Made by a program: the position numbers and the translations under genes. A DNA stretch of 64,000 nucleotides from the NCBI GenBank assembly GCA_029532625.1, contig JARFXM010000003.1, positions 2,232,001-2,296,000 of the forward strand, given 5' to 3'. Position 1 is the first letter of the stretch, and the number at the start of each line of letters is the position of its first letter. This stretch comes from Lomentospora prolificans (Eukaryota > Ascomycota > Sordariomycetes > Microascales > Microascaceae). Of this stretch, positions 11,799 through 24,575 are shown one piece after another. Under the pieces are notes generated by a model. That model made no database searches. It saw only the letters and a list, made by a program, of their open reading frames with translations, and was not told the origin of the DNA.

Positions 11799-13827
11799 AC
11801 GTTTGAAAACAATTCCATGGTCGCAATCACCCCGGATCGAGCCTGGAGGCCCCCGCTTTATCCAAGATTCATCAACCCGGCATCGAGGAATATGCCGGTT
11901 CAGCTGCGGTGATACCAGCTCGGATTTAAATCTCTTCATGTACATTTTCACAGTCCCTTACTGCTGCATTGGCTTCTTACTGCCAAAACCATACCCTCGG
12001 TCGGTCTCGTGTTTACATTGTTCGTCATAGAAGTCGGATCGGATCCGTCACGTCTCACCTTTTATTTTTCGTTGCCTTCGGCCTATGTTATCGTCATGCT
12101 TGTACGCCACAACGGATTGCGAGATTGTGTTAGCAGGGAAGTGTCCCAAAATTGGCGGAAGAATACCTCACGTTTTTTTCCCGTGAAGATGTGGGATGGG
12201 AGGGTATCCCTAAATTTGGAGGGCAACAAGCATAGCGTCAGGCGTTACACCTTTTTCACCAATTCATACCAGGCAGATGTTTGTGTTTAGCACTCCCTTG
12301 TATTCCTCGCGAGGCCTCTCAGACATAGGCGTGACCTTGACTTCGGTTGTGCTTCCCATGATAATGCGGCGGCATGCTCGATGATTTGTTTCAAGAGTTG
12401 TTAATGACTGTACCTTTCAGTACTTGGTGCGGGCTGTATGGGCCAAATTGGACGAAAGTTTCCACCCTGACGCAAGTGGTTCGATATGTTCTCAGTGTCG
12501 AGACTGAAGACTGTGTTTGTGGGTAGCACTTTGTGTCGCGGCGGAGATCGACGATGTGGCATGCGATCATCCGGTGAGGTTGTGAGATGGCGGAAGAATG
12601 ACAGAAGATGAGCATGAGATGTTCTACAGACACATGTGAGGGCACAACCGATCAAATCGGAGCATTTCCTCAAACATTGAGGACTTTGTCTCCTTTCGCC
12701 TTGACATCCGCGTTGTCAGTACTAGATATAGTCTTTGTGGCGGCCTAAGCATTGGTATCGCAGAGCCAGCTTGACTCAGGGCTTGACTTCGGAGGCTTGG
12801 CACTCTAGAAGTGATATGGTTCGATCATTGCGCGGATCGATTTTTAGTGAAAAGGGGGTTCTCGTACGGTTTCCGTTAGCGTACCATACTCTATTAGTAA
12901 GAAGATCCTTTCCTATGCTATCCTCGCTAGCTATTCGAAAAACTAGGGCCGTCTATCGTCTATCTCGAATTCTTCATCGCCAATGAGCCAAGGCGATTGG
13001 ATCTCCATTAAGCATACGGTGGCGATATATCCCAAGGCGGGTCCCCTCACAACCCTCCATGTCACAAATACCTACCTACGGCTTCCCTCCCTAACCCAAA
13101 AACATAAACATGCAGGGTGGCAGCGGTCCAGGGTTCCCCAGAAATGCGTGGAGGCGAAAACGCTGGCCCGTCGACTTCACTGCTAAATCATTGTTGGCGC
13201 ATCCGACTTGAAGAAGCTGCAGCGAGCGCTCGGATGCAAGCCCAAGCGGCCAGTGGCCATCGATTCTACCATTCGTGATGACGTTTTCTTTTTGTCTTTT
13301 TTTTTTATTTCTTCGCCTCTTTCTATTCGGCATCGATGAATCTAGAGAACCCTCTTAGGTGAACACAGCTTTAACCGAGCAAGTGGTGACAAGTTGACTC
13401 GAGAAGAAACATTGAACCAAACATTGAACCAAACATGCCGTTTTTCGGAGTCCGGTGTCAATCAGTCTTAGCGTAGCCAGCGGTGGCGTGAGTGTAGCTG
13501 GCATGGGGCTAGACTCAGGGATCACACTCTTCTCTCTTCCCTCTCTTCGCTGGCTGGCGGCTCCGTCCGTTCCAGGTCTGCTCACCCGGACTTTTAACTT
13601 TTCCTTTTTTTTTTTTTTTTTTCATCTTCAAGTGTCCCTTCGCAAGGTTCTAGCTGCTGGAATATATTGAACAGTATGATCACGAGCATAGCACAGAGAA
13701 GAATTAGACGACGGGAGTAGAAAGACGAGCAAGTGACGGCAAGTGGCAATGTTGGGAGTGATAAGCTCTGTTCAGCTTTCACCTGATAGTGTCCGCAAGT
13801 CTGAGTGGACTACGCACCTCTAGGCGC

Positions 13828-13854
13828 CGGTACCTGGCGAGATACGGCGGTACC
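13828..13854. promoter_or_regulatory. Paired CGGTACC sites
   Basis: The heptamer CGGTACC occurs at 13828-13834 and again at 13848-13854, exactly 20 bp apart (about two helical turns), each within a wider GC-rich dyad; a partial copy CGGTACG is at 13927. CGG half-sites are typical of Zn2Cys6 fungal regulators. This is a pattern observation about 300 bp upstream of the small protein start; binding is inferred only. Confidence 0.35.
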
Positions 13855-13947
13855 GGAGATCCGGCGTGGTAAAACTTGTTGAGTTGGAGGGTTGGTGCGT
13901 CCTCCGTCCAACTGTCTTAAGTATCTCGGTACGCTAGCCTGTCGTGG

Positions 13948-13973
13948 AGGGGCGGATATACATATATATAAAG
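13948..13973 (+). promoter_or_regulatory. STRE-like element and TATA box
   Basis: AGGGG (13948-13952), the core of the stress response element bound by Msn2/4-type zinc fingers, is followed at 13963-13973 by TATATATAAAG, a near-consensus TATA box. The start codon at 14146 lies about 175 bp downstream after a CAAA/CAAC-rich leader, the usual architecture of a strongly and inducibly expressed fungal gene. Confidence 0.55.
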
Positions 13974-14145
13974 ATATCAGGACACAACCGCCCATCACCT
14001 CATCGCTCCTCCTGCGATTCTTTCTTTCCAATGTCAAACCATTTATCGAATAAACAAGCAAGAACTCAAATATAATACTCAAACAAACCATCAGTCAACC
14101 ACTTCCCTTCACCGAAAAAGAAGCACCTCGTTGCAGACACCGACA

Positions 14146-14391
14146 ATGGCTTCTACACAACGACCACCCAACCCACCCCACCACGCCTCCGACCAGCACC
14201 AGGCTTCGCGCCCACCCGCCGTCTCCAGCGCGACCGCCCCTCCCAGGACGGACGGTGCCGCCCACGCCGAGCAGACCACCCGCGAGTGGAAGCCTGCCTA
14301 TTCTCGCAGGGAGAGCTGGACTCTTGAGGATAGGAAGCGGCTCTTGCAGATGAGGGGGATCAGAGAGGAGGATATGAAGCGCGATTCCTGA
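14146..14391 (+). CDS. Small hydrophilic protein, 81 residues
   Basis: An 81-residue protein of unknown function. The chosen ATG sits in a good context (gacaATGG); another ATG 15 bases upstream in frame is less likely. Residues 1-50 are rich in Pro, Ala, His and Ser and probably disordered. The C-terminal third, EWKPAYSRRESWTLEDRKR followed by LLQMRGIREED, is charged and helical and looks like the conserved part; small fungal proteins with a similar W..EDQKR..QM tail exist, but I cannot name the family with certainty. No signal peptide, membrane segment or cysteine. The strong TATA/STRE promoter and the long T-rich 3' end suggest a highly expressed, perhaps stress-induced product. Confidence 0.62.
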   Translation: MASTQRPPNPPHHASDQHQASRPPAVSSATAPPRTDGAAHAEQTTREWKPAYSRRESWTLEDRKRLLQMRGIREEDMKRDS

Positions 14392-15302
14392 AGCTGTACA
14401 AAAGTTCTGCTGGCAATACAGACCGACGTGCTCTTCTCTATCGGCATCCTACACCCTTTTTCTTTTTTTTTTTTTTTGGTTGTATTTTATGACGTGATGG
14501 AGCGACAACCATATGTTTGAATAATGAGTGGGAACAACAGGAAGCAAAGCAAGGCGAAAAGAAAAGCGGGCGGGATATCGTCACGTCGCACAGAGTTCAG
14601 ACGAGTGTACGGAAAACACATTGGAACGGGAACAGCAACGGAAGAAACTGTACGGAACAGGCCATCGGCAAAACGACTCTTCATATAATAACGCTTTCTG
14701 TAAAACATGGTTCTAGCAGCACTTGAAAATAATGTATTGGATCAACTATTTGCCTTCTGCAGGCTTCTTTTAACTCTTTCGTCTTTTTTTTATTAGAGAG
14801 AGAGAGAGACGACCTCGGATTGCATGATATGAAGGGGAACGACAACAGCACGCGCACGCCTCGAAGGCTCTTCTATCAACGATGATGATAAGACGCTATC
14901 ACAAGCACTGGACCGATGGAGGTCTAGTATCGATTCTCCTCCTCTCCATTTCCGCCAGTCTAACGGCCGTTCATTCATCTATCTAAAATGGAAGTCATAT
15001 TTCTATAGTTTTAGAAATGAGCGTTAGCGTAGCCTCTCGTAGTAATCAATCTATTTTAGGACGGACCTAACGATTACCTCGCAGAGCTGATAGTAATAAT
15101 AAATGCTGAAACTAGATATGGTCGCATTGTTGATCGGGCGACAAAACATGCCCGCGCAACCGAGTCACCGAACACCGAAACGCCAGAGCAGGGATATCCA
15201 ATCCTCCAGTCCCCAAGTCGAACCATAAGCATCGCATAGAAGTACACGTCGTCCTGAATACATTCTCAGGTGGCATCCTCATCTAGCATCCACGAATTTT
15301 GT
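14392..15302. other. Convergent 3' region
   Basis: Between the stop codons of the small protein gene (plus) and the mitochondrial Ser/Thr-rich protein gene (minus). Holds a T-run near 14464-14478 and a GA repeat near 14796-14810, consistent with 3' untranslated regions. No gene seen. Confidence 0.5.
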
Positions 15303-17321
15303 TCAGAGGAGTCCCTTGGTGCCTTTGCCATCTTCACCTCCCGTGGTAAAATATTCGTTGACTACCGACCCAACGTATACAAGCCCAGCAATCCAACCAG
15401 CCCCAGCCGTCATGCGCCATAAGACGTTTGAGGTGTTCCCCTTGGTACCTCGACTACCATCATAATTGGTGTTCGCGTCTGAGGACGCCGCAATTGAGTC
15501 GTACTTCCTGAATGGCGGAGGGGGCTTGGAAATGAAGCCAGATTCTCCTCCTCCGATCGAAAGATCACGGTCATAGCTAACATACCCAGTGGGGCTCGTA
15601 AAATTTCCAATATTCGGAGTCACCGCTTCACTACCCATCATATCGATGGGATTAACAGCGGGAGCCTGCGAGGCCACCCCTGAGCCCGGCCCAGTTGAGT
15701 TCGGTACTGCAGCACCTGTTGCTCTCCGTAGGAACACGGTGCCGGGTTCGGTCGCTTCACGAACTTTGCGAAACACTAACACATCACCACCACCCGACAC
15801 AGCCTCATACCCTTGAGCTTGGAGAGGGCCAAAGTGAGGTAAAAATTTGCCTGGGCTTGATAATTTGAGCATCACCTCACTTGGCGCCAGCACTTCCTGA
15901 TAGTTATCAATTACAGAAGTCGCATCGGCCGTCGAGATGTCCCCAGTTTCAGAATCGTAAACCAGAATTTTGTACAGGTTCGTCTCACTTGGCGCCGCCG
16001 GATGGTTCGCATCCCCAAACGCGCCCCTGTCGAAGTTTGGCGCCTCTCCCTCTGAAGAGGGAACTGTATGACGAGCCGAATGGGTGCCTTTGATCGAGGA
16101 CAAGATTAAGGGTGGTTCGTCGAGCTTCCCATAAGACTCTTCGTAGATTCCCCGAATTTCCTCAACCAATTCACGATGCGAAGTCGGCTGAATTTTGAGT
16201 GGCTCCTCTCTCTTCGGATCCCGGCCCGGACCCGGAGTCGGAGAGGAATCCTCTACAGTTGATGCAAGAGGCTCAGCGGTGACTCGATCCAACGCTGGCT
16301 CAAGCCGAGTAGGCGGTGATTTGGACTTGGGCAGGGTTTCCTCGCTCCGATAGTGTTCCGACCAGGATGAAGCGAAGTCTTCTGGGAAGTCTCTCATGTA
16401 ATACCCAGACATAGTTTTGGTATGGTTGGTCTGTGAAAAGTCGTTGTTTTGCCTGCCCGAACCATCCTTCTCGACGCCCTGGGAGGCAGCCACCTCAGGG
16501 GAGGTGGTTTGCGAATCGCTTCGTTTGTCCATGACTTGACTTGTAGGCGCCTTCTTTGTGGGTTTAGGTCTAGAGGAGTCTGGCCTTGTCTCTGTCACTT
16601 CGTATTTTATAGGCGGTTCGCTTTTGGAGGCGGTGTGATCCTCTTGCTCCTGTTTAACTACCCTTCGATTAGTCACCGGATCGATATAATATCGAGCCGG
16701 CTCCCGGCTGTCTGCGCTCAACGGTTCCGTCTCTTCACTATGCCACTCGCTCAGTTTGGTCGGCTGAGACGTAAAGGCTCTTCCGGATTCTTTAGGTCTC
16801 TGTGGTGCACGATCTCTGACAGAACCTGAATGTTGGTTGTCTTCTGAGCCATGAGTTTGGAACGGGTTATGATGGCAATCCCAATAGCCGGAACTAGGCG
16901 ACGTGTATGAACGGCCCGCCGACGTGCTATCCCGGCGTGGGCAAGGCTGCGTGCCGTTGGTTCTTCTAGATCCGGTAGTACGATCAAACTCGATATCGTG
17001 GGCCCATTTTTCGAAGCGTAGCATCTGGTGCATTAATCCCCGCAGAGGGTACCGATCACCAGGCCAAAGACGAGGACGCGGGAAATCCCCATGGATTTTG
17101 GCAAATCTCTGCCATAACTCCTGGTGATGGCGCGACTTGTTGTATAAGTGATCCGGGTCCCACTGCGAGGACCAACGGAGGCGGAAATATCGAACTTGAT
17201 GGCGGTTGAGTGCTGATTTAGGCTCGCACGAGGTTGAAAGTGATACTCGAACTCTGGTGCCGAGAGACCATGACCTCAAGGGGTGCGCTTGCGGCACCGA
17301 ACGGGGCAAGGAGGCAGGCAT
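15303..17321 (-). CDS. Mitochondrial-type Ser/Thr-rich protein with C-terminal membrane segment
   Basis: A single-exon frame of 672 residues. The first 45 residues are rich in Arg, Ser and Leu with almost no acidic residues, fitting a mitochondrial presequence. A conserved-looking block follows (RLRWSSQWDPDHLYNKSRH, then RLWPGDRYPLRGLMHQMLRFEKWAHD). The middle, residues about 110-430, is hydrophilic, Ser/Thr/Glu-rich and probably disordered. A second ordered block near residues 455-535 (YKILVYDSETGDI, then EVLAPSEVMLKL and PLQAQGYEAVSGGGD) precedes a tail with one hydrophobic segment, MTAGAGWIAGLVYVGSVV. I recognise it only as a fungal family usually called serine-threonine rich protein; the function is unknown. 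Location in the inner or outer mitochondrial membrane is an inference from the two end signals. Confidence 0.75.
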   Translation of the reverse strand: MPASLPRSVPQAHPLRSWSLGTRVRVSLSTSCEPKSALNRHQVRYFRLRWSSQWDPDHLYNKSRHHQELWQRFAKIHGDFPRPRLWPGDRYPLRGLMHQMLRFEKWAHDIEFDRTTGSRRTNGTQPCPRRDSTSAGRSYTSPSSGYWDCHHNPFQTHGSEDNQHSGSVRDRAPQRPKESGRAFTSQPTKLSEWHSEETEPLSADSREPARYYIDPVTNRRVVKQEQEDHTASKSEPPIKYEVTETRPDSSRPKPTKKAPTSQVMDKRSDSQTTSPEVAASQGVEKDGSGRQNNDFSQTNHTKTMSGYYMRDFPEDFASSWSEHYRSEETLPKSKSPPTRLEPALDRVTAEPLASTVEDSSPTPGPGRDPKREEPLKIQPTSHRELVEEIRGIYEESYGKLDEPPLILSSIKGTHSARHTVPSSEGEAPNFDRGAFGDANHPAAPSETNLYKILVYDSETGDISTADATSVIDNYQEVLAPSEVMLKLSSPGKFLPHFGPLQAQGYEAVSGGGDVLVFRKVREATEPGTVFLRRATGAAVPNSTGPGSGVASQAPAVNPIDMMGSEAVTPNIGNFTSPTGYVSYDRDLSIGGGESGFISKPPPPFRKYDSIAASSDANTNYDGSRGTKGNTSNVLWRMTAGAGWIAGLVYVGSVVNEYFTTGGEDGKGTKGLL

Positions 17322-19299
17322 ACTAGCGGTAGATGGATTGCGACACCATACTATCTTCTGTTGTGTGCATCGACGCCACAGATGTAACGCTGCTCTAGGG
17401 CGTTTCGTAAACGAGGGTGTGGAGCTTGATTTGAGAGCACCAGCGTCTTGAACAAACGCTTGAAATATTGCCCAGGTGGTCCAGATGAACCCTTCGAAGC
17501 CGCTGGAACTAGGCAGGTGAGGATATCTGGGTATTCAACTAACGCGTTGCCAAGCTACAATTGTCCAGGGGAAAAGGATAGTCTAAATAGGGCTGGATCA
17601 CACAAGGATATCTGTCTGTTTATGATTAGGAACAATCGAGCACCTGCAAGGTGGCAAGATGAGGAACCAGGTATTGGCCGAGTTAAAACGAGCGTTGACT
17701 AGAAAATAAGTTTGGAGCTAAGAGAAACGCTCGATTGATTCGTTCTTTGGCTCCCGTACTACTCCGTGGGATATAAAGGACTGAAGAAAGAAGGCAATCT
17801 AGGATTTGAGGGCTTAGGATAGGCCAGAATATGCGGTTCACGAAAGACTTGTGTGGGATGGATGGATGATGAATCTATACGACGAAGCGGTTTGGTGAGC
17901 CTACAGTCGGGAGGTGGTCCAGATATAAATTGCGGGGTAGGACCGCAAATCAAGCTAACAGCGGCATCGATGGATTGATCGATGCTGACCTCGACTTCTC
18001 AATCACTGGTCTACTCTACCTGTTAGGGACAATTACTCCTGTGGAATTAATGTTAATGGGGAGGATTGGGTAGCCAAGGCAATGTGTGGTAGCACCAGTA
18101 CACCGAAACAACTCATCCTAATGCCAGGACGAGATGCAGGGTCACTCGTAGGTATACAGTGCTTTTTCTTATTGGCGATAGTACCACCGGATACGCAAGA
18201 GCTTGAGATCGACCGGGGAGAAGGAGGATATCAATTGTCGCTTCTGCGCGCACAGCTGGTCCATTTCCCCCAGCACTCACAGCACTGTCTGGACACATCC
18301 AAGAACGACAATACTAAGGTCCATCTATCCACGGAAGCCATACCTCGAGTTCCGAGTAGGATCAATGATGGCTCATCTAGATCTTGGAAGACCTTCGGTG
18401 ACAAAGGCTTGGCGGGGCAGGCTTATTTATGACCATGACGTGACGACGTAATTTGCTGACTAAGGGTGGCCACTTCTTGGCGAGAATGGCCAGGTGCGTA
18501 AGGGATCCAGAAATTGAAACATTGAAGCTTACAGTTGAAGAACGCTGTGACTAGGTTGCCGCCAGCCCCGATGACTCCCTTCGGCCAGTGGTTCCCCAGG
18601 ACAGCCTGGCTTGAGGGATTACGAGCTAGGGCTCTGCGTAAAGAACGCGGAAGACACAAACTAGCCGATCCCACCAAGATCGCGAGGCTGCAAGGCATCC
18701 TCCCCAAATGCTGGGTTGGGAAATTATTTCATCGAGGTTTAGCAAAGTGTAGAAAGTCCCCTCAGCCCTGACTGGGATGAAGGCGACGAAAAATGAGTCG
18801 AACGTGAGATGCGGGGTGAGAAATGCCAGATTCTTTCAAGCTCCCAAATATGCAACTTCCTCGATATCTCATCGAGTCTAAAATATAGCAGATAATTCCT
18901 TCTTTCCTTCTACTCTTACCACAACACGTTTTCTACCGCACGCCTCCCGGATTTTGTATTAAAACGAGGCTTAACCCAGAAGAGTACTCATCCTGATCTC
19001 CTTCCTTAACATCCACTTGCTTTCTATGGAGCTCCTGGCCGCCCTAGAGTTGCGCCTCATCCATGACAGGAATAGAACCGCCCCACCAAGCCGTCATTAA
19101 GCCTCTCATCCCCTCTTATCCACTTCAAACACTTAAAAACAATTCTATCTCTCGACAAGGGAAGCAAGGAACGGATAGGGAGTAACAAGCCCAGGCCTAC
19201 GGACCGCCTCTTTTTTTCCTTTTTTCCCCGCCTAGGCTGCTTCGGCTTAATACTCGTTGGATTAGAACCCGGGTTTCTCAGAAACAAACCGCGCGCGCC
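17322..19299. other. Divergent intergenic region of 2.0 kb
   Basis: Separates the starts of the mitochondrial protein gene (minus) and LTN1 (plus). The last 400 bases before 19300 are C/T-rich, a likely LTN1 promoter/leader. A 94-residue minus frame at 18423-18707 has a hydrophobic glycine-rich piece, but no family was recognised and no start or splice context supports it. Confidence 0.4.
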
Positions 19300-22200
19300 A
19301 TGAGTCAACAAGCATCTCGTTCCGGTCGTCAAACGCCGGTTGGAGGATTTGGCGCGAAGTCTAGGACTGGCCGCGGCTTTGGCGGCTTCGGATTATCCTC
19401 GTCGGGAAGCGAGCTCTCATATCTGGCCGAACCGCCAGATCTCTCTGCTATATCCGATGCGCAGGTGGTTGTATCATACAAAAACTTGCTCAAGAAGGAC
19501 AGCACCACAAAAGCGAGGGCACTCGAGGAACTATTGTCCCATGTTAAAGCCCATTCCCTCGAGCATGATAGCAGCCCCGAGGAGGCCATTCTCGAGGCTT
19601 GGGTAAGCACATAATTTGCGCCTAGACTCGCCTCAAGAGAATAGTTGGCCTTTTCTAACAACTTATTAGGTCAAGGTATACCCTGCCGCATCTATCGATA
19701 ACTCACGGCGCGTACGGGAACTCGCACATTCGCTGCAGTATGAATTCATGAAGGCCGGCCGCAAGCGAATGGAGCGCCATGTCCCCAAGATTGTTGGCCC
19801 GTGGCTCGCCGGTCTCTACGATCGCGACAAACTTGTCGCCAGGGTCGTAAACAACGGCCTTTCATCGTTCCTGAACTCACCTGAGAAAGTTACGGTTTTC
19901 TGGAAGAAATGCCAACAACAAATCCTCCAATTTGCAACCAGAGCTGTTCGGGAAACGAAGGACTCTCTCAGCGATGAGAGATCCACTACGCCCGAGGATG
20001 CCGAAGCGAAATACTTCCGAGTCCTGGGTGCCGCGCTTTCCTTGGTTCTGAGTCTCCTACAAAAGCTGCGTGACGAGGATACGGCCAAATGCCAAGAGAG
20101 CTATCATGAGTTTCTAAATGAGGATGTGGTGTGGAAGTGTATAAATATCGGGGATTCCTGGGTTCGTAAGTCCGCGTGCCAGCTACTCGAGGTTTGTATC
20201 GACCAACGGAAATCCATTCTTGAGGAAAAGATGCCGCGCCTTAAGAAAGCCCTCATTTCGGAGGGTCTCAAAATCAACCACACAGGATCTGCCGGTCAAT
20301 TTGTCAAATCCCTTTCGGCTTTTACTGAGGCCTTCCCTGATGTTTGGCGGCCCACCTCGGGGGACAAGAAGGCACCGATTTCTCGACTGAACCACTTTTT
20401 AGAAAAGGGGTCCCAAGGCAGTAACGCGTCTTTTTGGGAACATCTCCAATCTCTACTGAAGAGTATTCCGAATGAAGTTCTTTCTCTTGAGGCAACGACC
20501 GCGTTGGCAAAGTCTATGAGAACTGGGATTTCCAATAGGGAAGAGCCGCGGGCAAACGCGCCTCTCGCATGGCGATGTTATCTTCAAGTATCTCGAGCTT
20601 TCATGACTGGTATGCTTTCCAGTGCAGACCAGGTTTTATTTGCCAAGGATGCCTTATTTCCCCTTCTCGAGCATTACTTGCATCCTTCAGCCACCGGCGC
20701 ATCAGTATGGACTCTAACTGCGTCATCGGCGTCCGTTATCGTGGAGGGTTGTTACGCCATCACAACCGAGTCTGCCCCTGAACCTGTGAGTTCGGCTGCG
20801 AGAGAAAGGTGGATGCAGCTGGCGAACGACTTTTGTTCACGTATAACCAACTCTCTTCCCGAGGTGTCGCGAGAATTTCAGAAGTCACAAGAGTCCATCG
20901 CTGAAGAGGGGAATCGGTGGTTCTCCCTGATCGGTCAGATACAAAACACTAAGTCAACCTCATCGAGAGGAGCCCCCGAAACAGCACTCGATCAAGCTGC
21001 GCTTGAAATTATTTCTTGCTGTCTAGACGTTCTCTCCCGGAGGAATATGAAACCTTTCGGGGCTGCCAAGACCATTCGTCGTATGGGTGATTCGACGATG
21101 TATCTCGGGAATAACGAATCGATCACCACTGCGCTCTACAATTTCCTTATGCAAGCTGGCCGTGACCAGATGGACCTGGTCCTAAAATCACACTCTAGAC
21201 TAGATTTGGTCGATTCCGTGCACTTATACTCCAAGAATGTTAGCTTGCAACAGAAGTATGAAACCTTGTGGGACACCTGGACGGACCGAGTTCTTCAAGA
21301 ATCTTCAGAGCCAACTGTGCTCAGCACTCTTGCGTCACTAGTCTCGAACCAAAAGGCTTCATCACTGTCCCAAAGGAGCGGCGCTCTTCAGAAGTATATC
21401 ATCGATGACGCTCTGGCGTCACTCTCAACTCCCACCCATGAGTGGGACCTCCTCGAATCTGCTTTAAGAAGCGGAGCATTGACTCTCAACTCTTTCAAGA
21501 CGCTTGCCGAAGGTGTCCTGGAGCACCTTCAAGCTAATGATGAAGACGTTCGGGGAGCTCTTGGTCGCTTGACTATCCTAGCAAAATATGGTGCTGGCCT
21601 TCTTGCACAGGATGACGACATGTACTTGAGTCTGGTCACGCAGCTTTTGTCCCTAGCTGAAGCACCTGATCCAATCATCTCCTCTAAAGCACGGGATCTG
21701 CATCAAGCGCTTGATCGCCAGATGGATGGAAAGAAGCCCACATCATCCATTGTCAGGACCAACCTCGACACAGCAAATCAACATTCCCTTGAGTGAGTAT
21801 CTTTAGTCAGTTCCTCTCTAAGCTATATTCTAACCATATCTAGGATCGATACCGTGATTCAACTTGCAGTTCAGGATATTTCCACGAGGCCAGATTCGAT
21901 TCTAGAGCTACTACCAAATGTTGAGCTTTGGAGACAGGGGCTGTCTGAACTCACGTCGAATGGTGTCAACCCTTCTCTCTCCATTACCAGTATTCTTGGG
22001 GGTGCTCAGTTTCTTGTCAAAGCTTCTTCACCGGGTGAAGCCAGCCCTATTGGCGGAGACCGGAGCGGATACTCTGCGCCTGCCCGTATGGGCTTGTATC
22101 TCCTGGGTCTTTTGGATGAGGGAGTGGAGATTCAAACACTCCCAAGCGGTACTTTCTTGGAGCTCATCGCTTTGTTGCTCGTGACGGTAGAGCTTGCGTC

Positions 22201-24446
22201 TGAACACCTAACCATGACGGAGGGCGATGGGTTATTTGAAACCATGTCTCCAACGATACAATTGGCGGTTGACAAGTTTGTGTCTTCTGGTCGCAAATGG
22301 ATCAATGGCTTAATATCCAAGTCTACTGGGTGGAAAGATGAAGAGGATCCACATGCCCCTGAACGCTTGATATTTGATATCCTAAAAGCACTGCTTGACA
22401 GGTCGAAGGATACCACACCGTTAGCCTTTTATCATGCGAAGGCTGCCGGAGAGATAATTCAAGCATTGACGGAAGAGCATGGACCCCCTGACAACTTCGA
22501 AACTTTGCTTTCGGAGCTATACCCCTCAAAAGAAGCGCCATCTGCTATATTCCCCGCCATTGCATTGCTTCGAGGTGTTGGGCAGTCTTTGGATGCACCG
22601 GAGTCACTCAACACGATATGCAACAGGCTTATCAGTGACGCTGCCGGAGCTAGTCCCGTTTCCGAGAAAGCCCTTGCTACTCTTGTTCTCTTGACATCTT
22701 GTCTCAGCTTTTACGAGGAAGGTGACGTTCCGGTCCAGATGAACAGGCTCGTATTCGCTGTCAAGAATATCACCAGCTGGTTTGAAGCTGATGGCCCCAT
22801 TGATCCCTTTTTTGCGGCGGAAAGCTGTCGTTTATTAGCTCGGCTCCTCCCCGAGATTTCTTCCGTCTACGGATCCCACTGGGAGAATACGCTCGAATAT
22901 TGCACTAGAATCTGGGGAACGGCTGGAGAATACCCGCTTGATATATCCATGTCAGCGATTCATGCATCTCTGAAATTGTACACTCTGCTCGAGTCATTGC
23001 CTGAGCCAAACGATGATCTCGAGGACACACTCAAGGAGATGGCCGAGATCAAAGCTAAGTCATTGATCAACCTACTAAAACTACCACGGGAGAATGACTC
23101 TCAACCTCTTTCAATCATCGACTCCTTCCTTTCTAGACAAGTAGCCAAGATCCCACTGAGATTTGTCGACGACCTTTCGGAGCTCTATGGGTTGCTGGCC
23201 TCCAAATCACGGGACATCCAGACGGCAGTATTTAGGCTTCTCCATCGGGCCTTGCCTGCGTTGCAAGAGCAGCTGTCTGTTGACGTTCTTTTGGATAAAG
23301 AAAGTAAGTTGGTCTTTTTAGGGCAGAGTTTAGCAATTGAGGATTCTAACCTTTGTGTATAGGTGCAAACTTACCGGATGAGATGATGTCCCTTCTCTTG
23401 GAGCCGCCAACCCTGGAAAAGTACCCGGACGATGTCCTGTCGCAGTTCCCGTTACCCGTCAGAGCCTATCTTCTTACCTGGCATCTCATATTCGACTCCT
23501 ATAGCACGGCATCTCTGGCGGTCCGCAATGATTACACGGAAGATCTGAAGTCGGGCAACTACGTTCCACCTCTTCTTGACTTCATGTTTGACGTGCTTGG
23601 TCACTCGGCGGCTCACCCAATCAGCCTCGACAAAGAAGGTATAACAACGGAGCAAATACGAACTTATGATGTTCAAATTGCCGACTCGGAGCCCGACGAG
23701 CGAGCCATGCACTGGCTTTTAGTCCACATCTACTATCTCTGCCTCAAGTATACACCAGAGCTGTTCAAGTCGTGGTTCATTAACTGCCGGTCTAAACAAA
23801 CTCGTATTGCTGTGGAGGGATGGATGACGAAGTATTTCTCACCGCTCATCGTGTTAGATGCGCTTGACGATGTTGCTCGCTGGGCGGAGGCCCAGGAGGC
23901 TCCTAGTCATGATGAAAAGGAGCTGCTAGTGAAGGTGAGCAGGACAGCGAGAGAAGTCACGGCTGGGTATGAAGTAGACGAGTCTCTGGCTTCTATTACA
24001 ATTAAAGTCCCTCCCAATTACCCTATTGAAGGAATCACAGTCTTGGGTACCAGCAGGGTGGTGGTCAATGAAAGGAAGTGGCAGAGTTGGGTCAGGACGA
24101 CGCAGGGGGTCATTACGTTCTCGGTGAGTGAAAGGCCTGCAAGATATCTTTAATGCGACGCGTCTAACCCTAGCAATAGAACGGGAGCATCATCGACGGA
24201 CTTATGACTTTCCGTCGAAACATTGTCGGGGCTCTCAAGGGCCAGACAGAGTGCGCCATCTGCTATGCCATCATTTCTACCGACAAGAAAATGCCAGACA
24301 AGCGGTGTCAGACATGCAAGAACTTGTTCCACAGGACTTGTTTGTACAAATGGTTCCAAACGAGCAGCCAAAACACTTGTCCGTTGTGCAGGAACCCTAT
24401 CGACTACTTGGGGTCGGACACGAGAGCGCGGAGGGCGCAATCCTAG
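19300..24446 (+). CDS. ltn1: E3 ubiquitin ligase listerin (Ltn1/Rkr1)
   Basis: Ubiquitylates nascent chains stuck on 60S subunits in the ribosome quality control complex; cytosolic. Five exons: 19300-19602, 19670-21792, 21844-23303, 23363-24123, 24180-24446; introns of 51-67 bp keep one frame of 1637 residues, close to yeast Ltn1 (about 1560). The N-terminal block GGFGAKSRTGRGFGGFG and LAEPPDLSAISDAQVVVSYKN are typical. The long middle is alpha-helical HEAT/ARM-like repeat, then an RWD-like region near residue 1510 (IKVPPNYPIEG, W-x2-W-V). The C-terminal RING is complete: C1574, C1577, C1592, C1595, H1600, C1603, C1616, C1619 (C-x2-C ... CPLC). The last intron interrupts the conserved TFS-NGSIIDGLMTFRRN junction. 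It ends 129 bp before the stop of the kinase gene on the other strand. Identification is secure. Confidence 0.95.
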
Positions 24447-24575
24447 AAAAGGAACGATATCGACAATGGGAGAGCTGGAACTGTGTTCCAATGTAAGACG
24501 CAGGTCAGGGACTTTACCTCAGTTGAATGGTCATAACTATTATAGAGCGTTCATTGTCCAATCATGCACTCATGC

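Larger units (their letters stand above)
11799..14145. other. Intergenic stretch of 2.3 kb
   Basis: Holds the 3' flank of the FHA gene, no supported gene, an uninterrupted run of 18 T at 13605-13622, and from about 13820 a compact promoter for the small protein gene downstream (listed separately). Frames here are short and overlap on both strands. Confidence 0.45.

Noticed and set aside
18423..18707. 94-codon minus frame with a glycine-rich hydrophobic segment, at first resembling a transporter piece
   Set aside because: Too short, no start or splice support, no clear family motif.
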